Positions 13,155 through 23,200 of a stretch of 64,000 bases of DNA are shown in pieces (position 1 is the stretch's first letter; each line of letters starts with the position of its first letter). The notes under the pieces were generated by a model. It did no database searches, was not told the DNA's origin, and worked only from the letters and a program-made list of their open reading frames with translations. The translations under genes were made by a program, and so were the position numbers. The DNA comes from Symsagittifera roscoffensis (Eukaryota > Xenacoelomorpha > Acoela > Convolutidae): contig NC_087067.1 of the NCBI RefSeq assembly GCF_963678635.1, positions 18,607,639 through 18,671,638 of the forward strand, in the 5' to 3' direction.

Positions 13155-14944
13155 GATAACCTTTTGTCAAGTTCGCAGTACTAACTCCAGTTCGACAAAA
13201 TAACGAAAAAACTCTTTGTGTTACAGCGGTTTTTTTTGGTCAAAATTAACTTTTGAATAGAATGCCCACGACCTCAGCCGCTTTCTCTTATAATTTTCAC
13301 AACAGGCTATCCGAGTTGCTGCCGTTCCTACTGGTCCTTATGTTACCGTTAAATTGAATGCCCACAACTTCAGCCTAACACTGTAACAGACATTTAGTAC
13401 CCTATATCGTCATTAATGATAGCATCTCCTTAACTCAGTAAGCAGGTATTCAGCGCGAAATTTTCAAATAATCTGCCTTTTCACGAAAAATTTTTTCACT
13501 CTAAAGGTATCAGCCGTTTTACAGCGCCAGTTTTTCAAATACCCAGTGCATTAGCCTACCGATAAATTGAGTCCTCAGAATAAATTAACATCAATCGTTA
13601 CATCAAAGTTACCTTTTGACCCGAAAATTACTTTTCTGTCAACCATGATTTTTGGTTCAGTTCCACATGAACCAAAGAAAATGCTCACTGTACAGTTTTC
13701 TATGCGAATAAATCCGGTGATTGGAAAATTTATCCTGACAGATAAACTCAAAGTTACCACGAAAAGCGCCAAAAAAACCCTATCTAGCCATCTACCACAT
13801 CATGGAAACCAAATACCACCTTGCGGACGATATCAAATGCACAGCCTACCGATTGGCAGTGCTGATGATCAATTCTCCATTCTTATTTTTCTACTTTGAC
13901 TAATTACGGATCATACCTCATGTCCCAAACATTTCTACTACCTTCTCCTCGACTACTTTTTTTTTTAAAAAAAGGCTAACAAAAAATATGTTATCATACT
14001 ACAAAGAAATATATATTTTTTGTGCCCCACTCATTGAGGAAACTTCGATGATAACCTTTTGTCAAGTTCGCAGTACTAACTCCAGTTCGACAAAATAACG
14101 AAAAAACTCTTTGTGTTACAGCGGTTTTTTTTGGTCAAAATTAACTTTTGAATAGAATGCCCACGACCTCAGCCGCTTTCTCTTATAATTTTCACAACAG
14201 GCTATCCGAGTTGCTGCCGTTCCTACTGGTCCTTATGATACCGTTAAATTGAATGCCCACAACTTCAGCCTAACACTGTAACAGACATTTAGTACCCTAT
14301 ATCGTCATTAATGATAGCATCTCCTTAACTCAGTAAGCAGATCTTCAGCGCGAAATTTTCAAATAATCTGCCTTTTCACGAAAAATTTTTTCACTCTAAA
14401 GGTATCAGCCGTTTTACAGCGCCAGTTTTTCAAATACCCAGTGCATTAGCCTACCGATAAATTGAGTCCTCAGAATAAATTAACATCAATCGTTACATCA
14501 AAGTTACCTTTTGACCCGAAAATTACTTTTCTGTCAACCATGATTTTTGGTTCAGTTCCACATGAACCAAAAAAAATGCTCACTGTACAGTTTTCTATGC
14601 GAATATATCCGGTGATTGGAAAATTTATCCTGACAGATAAACTCAAAGTTACCACGAAAAGCGCCAAAAAAACCCTATCTAGCCATCTACCACATCATGG
14701 AAACCAAATACCACCTTGCGGACGATATCAAATGCACAGCCTACCGATTGGCAGTGCTGATGATCAATTCTCCATTCTTATTTTTCTACTTTGACTAATT
14801 ACGGATCATACCTCATGTCCCAAACATTTCTACTACCTTCTCCTCGACTACTTTTTTTTTTAAAAAAGGCTAACAAAAAATATGTTATCATACTACAAAG
14901 AAATATATATTTTTTGTGCCCCACTCATTGAGGAAACTTCGATG
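13155..14944. repeat. Tandem duplication of an 895-bp unit
   Basis: Two head-to-tail copies, 13155-14049 and 14050-14944, are nearly identical; differences include ttaccg/ataccg, caggtatt/cagatctt and aataaatccg/aatatatccg. Each holds a plus-strand open frame of about 110 codons starting at a TTG (13567-13899 and 14462-14794) with no recognised domain. The near identity of the copies means frame conservation says nothing about coding. The unit carries long A/T runs and the AT-rich end atatatattttttgtgcccc. A recent duplication or an assembly duplication would look the same. Confidence 0.93.
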
Positions 14945-15530
14945 CAGGCAGCTCTGGTTGAAGTTTGCTACTTTATAAACCTTGCTGTCTTTTGCGAAAC
15001 AATCTGAAGTAGCAGTCATGATTAGTTTCTAAAAATAAAATAATCACTAGTAATCCCAACATTTAGCGGTCAACAAGACTTACACTTTTCCACTCTTATT
15101 TAACTTGATAGAAAAAACCGGGACTTCACATTCAGTATGACATTTGAAACAAATGAGCCAAATTGATAGTTCTGCGGACAAGCGCGTCACTATTCTTATT
15201 CAATTCCTTAGTCTTTTCCTCTCAATATTATCTTCTCTTATAGCTAACAGGATATAGGTCCTTTATACCACTTGTTCCGACCAATCAAAGTTAAAAGTTT
15301 ACAGCACACGAATCACTGGTTTCCACGATGAGCAATAATACTGCACACAAGAACAACCCGGCCTACTCCAGGATTACCAACGCCTTTACTAGCCAACTAG
15401 ACATGCTCGGTGTAAATTTACCCTCACCCAATTAAACCACTTTTAACAAATTGTTTTGAAGGCATTTAGACCATACGACGTCAATTTGGAAAAATCCCCG
15501 TAAATCCGAAATTTTTTCGAATTAGGCGAA
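14945..15530. other. No recognisable gene
   Basis: Short interrupted frames only. No repeat shared with other parts of the window was noticed. Confidence 0.4.
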
Positions 15531-16267
15531 CTCAAGGACGCCTACTACCAGCCCGTTGTTATACCCTTTAGCAAAAAATTACAATTTACAACGGCGTGCA
15601 ATTCGTCGATGGCGTTTTTGATGACTACATCTTCAGTGACGACTTAACCATCAGTCTCTTCTTCGTTGGATTCCTGTACAGTGATATGCCCTAAACAGTC
15701 CTTAAACTCCATCCGTGATGACTACAAAGAGGTTCTTGAAGATCTGGAAGACCCCAATGTCACTTACCTCGTCGAATTCGAAATCAGGAATTACGAAGCC
15801 TAACGAATTACTACTGAGCGAAGTTTTCCCGTTTGAAGATGACGAATCATCAATACCATCTGCACTCACCTGCTTCCCTCTAAATTTCTACGTCCACATC
15901 GACTTGAACCTCAAATTGGCCACATTCTCCGAATATTCATTTCTACCATACAGAACATTCACAGTGCGACTCGAGTTGCTTGATGGCTCCACTCTACAGT
16001 GAGACGTTTTCGCAACATATGACCCAATTTGCAGCCGAATTCATCAATTCATTCTGCACAACACCGACGCATACATCGATGGATGTTTCGAGCTGTACGA
16101 GAGCTAGGTTGCTGTACACTGTTCAGGAATCCAACGAAGAGACTGATGGTTAAGTCGTCACTGAAGACGTAGTCATCAAACACGCCATTGACGAAATGTA
16201 CGCCGTTGTAAATTGTAATTATTTTGCTAAAGGGTAATACAACGGGCTGGTAGTAGGCGTCCTCAAG
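15531..16267. repeat. Large inverted repeat flanking a broken ORF
   Basis: The left arm (about 15531-15684) and the right arm (about 16108-16267) are reverse complements over roughly 155 bp with a few mismatches and small indels. The left arm reads ctactaccagcccgttgt and the right arm ends acaacgggctggtagtag. Between them lie about 420 bp. The arms look protein-derived: read on the minus strand, the right arm gives an open stretch containing NGVFDDYVFSDDLTISLFVG. A direct repeat gaccccaatgtcac also occurs at 15751 and 16267. This could be a fold-back element or an inverted duplication of a gene fragment. Confidence 0.85.
15700..16010 (+). pseudogene. Unidentified broken coding remnant inside the inverted repeat
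   Basis: Protein-like sequence switches frame. The first block reads DDYKEVLEDLEDPNVTYLVE (from about 15717). The next, in another frame, runs from about 15808 to 15999 and includes LNLKLATFSEYSFLPYRTF and TVRLELLDGS. The composition looks like a real, once-coding sequence, possibly a structural protein of a DNA transposon or virus-like element, but I do not recognise the family. Frame switches and stops make it non-functional as read. Confidence 0.4.
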
Positions 16268-16715
16268 ACCCCAATGTCACTTTTTAAAAAAATTGACAAA
16301 AGTTAGTATTCTGCCCGAGCAAAAAAGATGCCCCGAACCAGTGCTTAGAATTTTTGGAAGGGGTTACCCCCTATAGCTAGATTCTTCAAGTCACTTTGCA
16401 CTCCTCTCCACCTCTTACCTTTAAGCCTTTCGTACCTTCTGTCTTCACCTTTTATGATAACTTTTATTTACTTATACGATTTTCCTTAAATTACCATGAC
16501 TACAACGGCAACACACGCAGCCACTGCTGTGGCGTTTTCATCACTTCCAAGCACAGAACTCGACTAGTATCCCATAAATTGCCAAAAACCGCGTTTTTGT
16601 TTAAAAAAAAACAGCTATTTTAGCGATACTAAACGAAGCTACAGAAACCTAAAAACTCTAAACCTGAAAAAAAAAGTAATTATTCTGCTCAACAACTATG
16701 ACTGACCTCTGGAAA
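16268..16715. other. No recognisable gene
   Basis: Contains a short TTG-initiated frame (16396-16623) with no domain, and an A-run near 16605. Nothing supports a gene. Confidence 0.4.
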
Positions 16716-16940
16716 AATCCATTATAATTGATTAAAACCGATTATAAGGGCTTATATTGGCATAAAAAAGATAAAAAAATATAATCCATTTTTATTGGAT
16801 TATAATAATCGATTATAATGGATTATATTGATAAAAAAATACTATGATTATAATCCATTTTTGATGGATTATAATCGATTATTTTTGTAATTTTATAGAT
16901 GCTGACTATAAAATGACAATATAATCAATTATCATCCATG
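16716..16940. repeat. AT-rich palindromic repeat (TAATCGATTATAATGGATTATA type)
   Basis: Imperfect repeats of the near-palindrome ataatcgattataatggatt cover about 220 bp, with half-sites taatcc/ggatta and cgattataa on both strands. The same type recurs at about 41490-41720, 42120-42310, 43908-44110, 45693-45895 and 56015-56220. Confidence 0.85.
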
Positions 16941-16962
16941 GAACTCCAGTACGCGATAACAA

Positions 16963-16992
16963 TAACACCAAGATAATAGTAACATTATCATA
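16963..16992 (+). repeat. Stray ~30-bp match to the satellite unit
   Basis: taacaccaagataatagtaa followed by cattatcata matches the satellite segment taacaccaagataagagcaa/cattatcata (for example at 292-319) with two differences. It lies about 5 kb outside the array. Confidence 0.65.
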
Positions 16993-17129
16993 GCTAATTC
17001 GTAATTAAACATCTGAAAAAATTTTATGCTATTTTATTTTCTTGTCCCCTAACAAACCGTTCTTTAGGACAATTAGATTTTATGATTGGCTTTGGTAGTC
17101 TGTTATATCCTGCTGTTTTTATCTGTCAG

Positions 17130-17245
17130 CTGTGTCTGTCTCCTGAGTCGGTGCTAGTGAACAAACAGCTGTTCACGAAAGAGGAGCTTGTCGACAGTCT
17201 GCAACAGCTGAATGGACAGTGGTTCATCTACAACCAGATAGACAG
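17130..17245 (+). CDS. YTHDC2-like exon A: segment preceding the OB-fold
   Basis: The acceptor is ttttatctgtcag and the donor gacag|gtgag. It encodes 38 codons plus two bases (phase 2). SPESVLVNKQLF and QWFIYNQIDR match the stretch just before the OB-fold core of YTHDC2. The start phase is 0, so at least one upstream exon is required; none was recognised between 11.9 and 17.1 kb. Confidence 0.8.
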
Positions 17246-20200
17246 GTGAGCCTCAAACGTCATTTAGTGAAATGAAATGCATAATGAAGCTCACGATTTT
17301 AGTCCATCCGCAAAATCATTGTTTTTTGAAAGATAATAGTCTGAAAAACTTTTCTTCGCTCAGTTCTTTTAAGTGTCAACGAACGATGTGAAGACATTTG
17401 TTTAGGTCGTGTAGGTTTTTGCTTTGTTGTTTGACTTTTTTCGTTTTTAATTTCAATTCGAAATCATTTGCTAAAAGGAAAGCAAATTACGCTCTGCAAT
17501 ACAATTACAAGAGCGCAAGTTGCTCAAACAAAACGTGAGTGACTTTAGTTTTTCTAGCGAAATATAGAAATCAGCGATTGACCCAGTTCTCTAAAAAGGT
17601 TAATTCTATGAAGAAAGTCAATCGGAAATATGTGTGATGTTTTTTTTGAAGTTCGAATGAAAAAGGTTTCAAGTCAGTTTCGGTGTCTTTGAGCTCATTG
17701 GCTCTTCTTCATTTTTATTGACTATGTTTGTTATATTTGGGCCTTGAAATGTTTTTTATTATACAATTTATTTCTATAATATATATACAAATTATTTTCT
17801 AATTTAAACTTTTTTTTGCTCGTGTTATTATCTGATTGTATACTGTTCATCTTTTAGTAAGTTTCGCCTGTCATTGTCTGACCTTCAGTGTGAACCACTC
17901 CTTCCGAGTGATATCAGTCATTTTTTCTAATACTTTAACTTTCCTTATTTGACACATTTTGTAATTCCTTAATTCTTTTAAATATTTTGGGTGAGAACAT
18001 CAAGATCATATTATCTCACAAGTCTTTTGCAAAAATACCAGATCTTTCAGAACCCAATGGAAAAATTTATGATGACTTTGCAGGCCTTTCGATTGTATTA
18101 TATGGGGCTAGAGGTTCTGTTTTCTTTTGGTTTGATCGTTTTCAAAGTTCCTTTCTGCAAAAGTTACTTCGAATACTTACACCAACCTTGTCATCGTTTT
18201 TATTTAAGTATATATTATCCTTCATTGACCTCCAAAATCCGAAAGAGTGGACCGAGACTCTTGCTTTACTACCCAGGAAGTTAAATTATTTTCCGATTCA
18301 AACAATAACTGTATATTTTGTGCAGTCAGAGACTACAGATCCAACTGACTAGAAAAAAATTGTAAATAATATAAAAACAAAATTCAAACACAAGGCTATT
18401 TGATTTACCCATACCCTCATTAAACGGCGCTGTATCCCGAATTATTTGAAAACTACTTTCGACTAACTAATGTTTGAAAAACATTTCGACACAAAACCGT
18501 ATACTAACTGAAAATTATTGAATACCAAGGAAAGTCAACCTTTTCTAAGCATTGAATCGGGGATCAGACGATCGGATTGAAGACAACTACACAGACGAAA
18601 CATTGCCTTGAAAAAATAGCAATCCGTCGGAAAGGTGTTACAACTCTGATAATCAAACACGACCGGGGTGCCGAACCCTAGATTCCATTTAACAAGTTTT
18701 TCAAAAAAGTACTTTTTTTCAAAGCTAACTGAACAAATGGAACTCCACATTTCGAAGATTTTCAAACAAAATTCATGAAATCATCGAAAGCAACGGATGA
18801 AATTGAAGGCGGAAAAATCATTCGAAAATACGGCATCGCTGTTGGTAAATCTGGGCAACTTTTTGGAGCAATATGTCGTTTTTTTTGTAACACTAATAAC
18901 GAATCAGTGAAGAATCGGAAAAGAATCGGAATTCCTTATCCAGTGGCGACATTGACGACTGGCATTTCTCAGTCAGGTGAGACACCCACAACTGACAATC
19001 CACAGACAGCTCTGATTCAATGCTCGTCTCGGACATCAGCCCAAAATCAAAGAAAAGCTGCCTGCAAGGACATAAAGCCAAACGTAGCGACAACTGACTC
19101 CAAAAGATCCTTCAGAGAAAAAAAAACAGTCGACAGCCTCAAAATCACTCAAAAACAGTCTTCAAAAGCCAGGAAATTTTAGTATTGCCAATCTCAGGTT
19201 ACTTTGCTTGTGACAAATCTAGTTTCATTCCTATGGTTACTTCAGACAATAGCGATTCGGAGTGGTCCGTGGGGGGCTTACCATGGATAACTGGGAAAAG
19301 AGAGTTTTGTTTCGGATACCTTAAAAATGCACAACTCTTCAGAACCGGTTTATCTTGATTCGATTTATAATATAACGATTGAACCTTAGATTTTAGATCT
19401 CATTCAGACGACCTAATGCCAGATAACAAATTCAACTCATCCTTCACTCCAGCAAAAAAAAACGACACTTTGTTTTATCTCACTGTTAACTCGCCCCATT
19501 GCTCTTCTTAGATCATCTAGAAACGCGGGACCTCTATTTTTTTGTTATTAGAAATTTTATTGGTGTTGTAGACCATATTACTAAAATTGAAACAGCCAAC
19601 AACCCCATCAATATAGATCAGACCACAGATACTTGGGAAGCGAACACGAAGGAATGCTCTGCGATGATTCTTGAGTGCAACTCATCCTCAACTCCAGCGG
19701 AAGTCTTTTTTCACTCCAGGGATGCTTCTTTCATCCTAGAATCCTCAAACAACTTCCATTCACGACGGGAATCCTACGCTTTACCAGGCGACTGCACTTT
19801 CTCGACAAAAAGGACTCTTAAAGAAGGCTTGACAGAGACGTCGGAACTTGCAAAATTCAATACTCCTTCTCAATCAGATAGCCAAGTCCCTTTGGAATTA
19901 GATAGATTTTTGTCTGGAAAGTAGAACTCAAGCTTGTAAATTCAAAAATGCTCAGACACTAAATGTTATTGCCAATATCACTCAGAAGCGTACCACCTCA
20001 AATTTTTATTTTTTAATTTTTTTACTGTTACGTTTTGTTGAAATTAGTTTTTTTTTTTTAAATTTTCATACCAATTTCTTCCTGCCAAGGGAAGTGTTGT
20101 GTTCTGATTATATACTACTCGTCTAATAATTAGTTTAGCAGGCGCTTGTCTGACCTTCAGTGTAAACCACTCTTTCGCAGTGATCTCTGTCATTTTTTAC

Positions 20201-23200
20201 CTTATGTCTTAACCTCTAAGTAATTCTCTTATTTTGATTCGCTCATATTTTTTTTAAGTATTTTAGCTGTAGCATTAGATAATTTCATCAGTTCGTGGGT
20301 TTCCTGATATATCAAGCCGGGTGAGAGTTGAAATCGCTTCTGCTTTAGATGCGGTCAGTCCAACGCCGTGAAGGGTAGTACCATCATTACGCCACTCAGT
20401 CTTGCGCTATTCGCGGGTGCTTCCCGAAGACCCGAGATAGAGTGGTTCTACATACAGTCGGGAAAACCCCGCCACAAGGCCGAAATCAACAATTCCAGCC
20501 AGAAGTGTAGTTCAAGTAGCACTCTTAAAAGTTTTCAAAGCACCTTTGAAGGAGACTTTGCTGCGACAGTGAATGCGTCTGTGGTCGAGTGTAGTTCTGA
20601 TGATGATCTTACGGACTCTGAATTAGACCAGAGTCGGATGGTCCGAGGAGGCAATTCGGAGAATGCAGGATCGCCAGGGACCAACGGGGGCTCAGACATG
20701 GGAACTGCGACTATTGTGGTAGATGATTGGATATCGTTCAAGCTAGATGATCATGTAAGTTCTTTTGAATGTTTTTTACCCCAAGTGAATGTTTTTTACC
20801 CCAAGTGAATGTTTTACGCTTAAGTTTTTATTAAGTTTAAAAGAACAAAGTCTCTGTAAAAATCCTGATATTATGATCATTCAAAAATTTTATGAAGTCC
20901 TTCTTCTACCGCTGATTTGTTTAAAATCTTTGTTGTCAAAAGCAGGGGCGGATCTAAGATTTTCTCGAGGGTGGGGGCGGATTTTCAGAAAAATTTCAAA
21001 ATTTTATCGACCTTTTTTAGGTCGACCAAATTGATTTTTCTGAGCTCTCCCAAAGCACTAAAAAGTCCCTGTTTCGGCGAAAATTTCTGCACCGCAGGCA
21101 AAAATTTGAAAAAGCAGGCCAAAAAAGCGTTTTTAAGCACTTTTTGGAAAAATTAAAAAAAGAAGCGTCCCCCCCCCCCCCCCCCCCTCTAAATCCACCC
21201 CGGTCAAAATTGTATCAAATTTTTTTATGTACAATGTTTTAATGAGTAATATTGTAACTCATATTCGGAGCGATAAAAATGGAGGATTGCTCTTTTTGCA
21301 GAGTGGGAGCAATGTCAAGAGAATGCGACAGAAGTGGCACGCATTACTGCTGCGGAAACTGAAGAACCCCAGCAAAGCATTCACGGAGTCTGATGATGTC
21401 AGTAGAGTACTAACTAGTTATCAACTAGTTACTAAATTTTGTAAAATATCAATACACTTTTTGTCGATTTAAAAAGAAATAGTTTCACAAGATTCCACAA
21501 GCTTAAATTTTAGTCAACAGTTAATTGAAAATGACGCTGCTTTTAAAAAAATAAAGGCAACTATACGCTGGGATTTTTCTTAGAAAAATGGATTTTCAGA
21601 ATGAAAATCAAGAACTTCAGTTCAACCATTATTTTTCTGTTCAAACTCTTCCAAAAATCATCCTCAGAAACAGTGATTGTTTCAGCAAGTGATCAGGTGC
21701 ATCGCCCAGGTGTTGAACGAGGAGGAACAGAGTCTGGAACTCAACTGCCCTCCAGGCATTGGACAGAAACCAAGACCGAACCGTGAGTCTTTGCAATTCG
21801 AAAACAAAAAACTTCTGCGAGATTGTTTTTTCTTATTAGCCCCATTCCTACCCACTGCATGGTTGTCCTGGGAAATTGTTCGTCCCGACTTGCTGCTTTA
21901 TTTGACGCTTACACACTTCAGGTTCAGCAAGATGCTGTAAAAGAGAGCAAAAATGACTTTTTTGGTGACGCTATCTTTTTATGCTGAAAGAATTTTTTCT
22001 AAAACACGACGCTTGGTTTCGACAAATAACTACAAATATAAGAAAAAGTTTGTTTCTTTAATAGTTGTTCTTACTGAAAGTCATAGTTTACACCAGTCAA
22101 GCAAATAACCACATAGTCACTAGTTAATCTAAAGTTCTATGACATTAAAATGTTTTGTTTCCAACTTAGATCTGAACATGAGTAGCACCAATCAGTCCTC
22201 CATGTCTTCTCCAGTGGTGTCTCAACATCAACAACAGTCCTCCGGTGGATCTCTGGCACAGTCAGCCTCTACATTCGACAACTCACATGTACAGTATGAT
22301 CTGACCAAAGACGAAAGCTACAACCAGTTTCTGGCCACTGCTAGCGATATGACATTGGGTATACGGTTTGACAATATATATCGGCATTTTGAAAAATTTA
22401 AAAGGGAACACCAACATTTGCTAAATTGGAGGAGGGTACCAAAAAAGCGCAAAAAATTGTTTTTTTTGACATTTTTACCTAATGTGTCAATCAAGAAGGT
22501 TTCCAGAATAGGCTCATGAACTTTTGGTTTTATGAATTTTTAAAGTTAGGTCTTATAGTATAAAGTCGGTTTCCTGAAAATGCAGACTCTTTTGATATCT
22601 TGTTTAATGCTCAAAATAACTAACTGGCTAGAACCATCAATTTTCACACGACCTATTAGAAGTCTTTAAAGGTTTCTGCGTTTTGGTGTTTTTAAAGATC
22701 ATCTTTTCCCCTCCATTTCCAATATTTATCTGAATCAGTTCAAAACCATTGGCGTGCTTTTTAGAATGTTACGCATCCAACTTGCCCCCCTCTAGGCGCG
22801 ACACGGCGCAGTTCCTAGAAGCACACATGGGCAAACCAACTGCTTACGTCATTATATCAGTGAGCAATGCGAGTGACGTCATAGAAACGACCTTGGGCGA
22901 ACTGTCGAAGGATAATTGCAACCAGCAGCATGAAGGGAATGCGGTGGAGTCGAGTGGATCCTTGAAAATGGTCAAAACTAGTTCGCGCAATGTGGAAAAG
23001 CTGAACAGTCTCATGGGAGTAAGTTCAGCTCTGTAGTTATTGTAGCCAACCCCCTGTCAAATAAACGTGCTTGTGTTTTTAAACTGCATGATTCTGATAA
23101 GCAAAATAAGATCTTTGGGAAACGGATATTCAAAAGTATTTACTTCGTGGAGTAAACCAAACGATCAAAACGCAAGAAACCTAAACTTAACTGTAAAATT

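Larger units (their letters stand above)
17823..20264 (+). mobile_element. Internally deleted LTR retrotransposon in a YTHDC2-like intron
   Basis: Two diverged direct repeats of about 170 bp, 17823-17988 and 20095-20264, share ctgattgtatactg/ctgattatatactac, ttgtctgaccttcagtgt and gtcattttttaccttat-like blocks. They look like LTRs. The interior keeps only what resembles the C-terminal tail of the Pol encoded by the Gypsy elements at 48-63 kb, plus an unidentified ORF at 17987-18352. There is no gag zinc knuckle, RT or integrase core. The boundaries are approximate and no target-site duplication was established. Confidence 0.65.

Noticed and set aside
13567..14794. 110-codon frame present in both 895-bp copies
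   Set aside because: The copies are nearly identical, so conservation is not evidence of coding; TTG start, no domain.
22796..23018. Alternative acceptor at 22795 for YTHDC2-like exon F
   Set aside because: It would require a phase-2 donor in exon E, and no good one was found; 22765 fits phase 1. It is kept only as a possibility.
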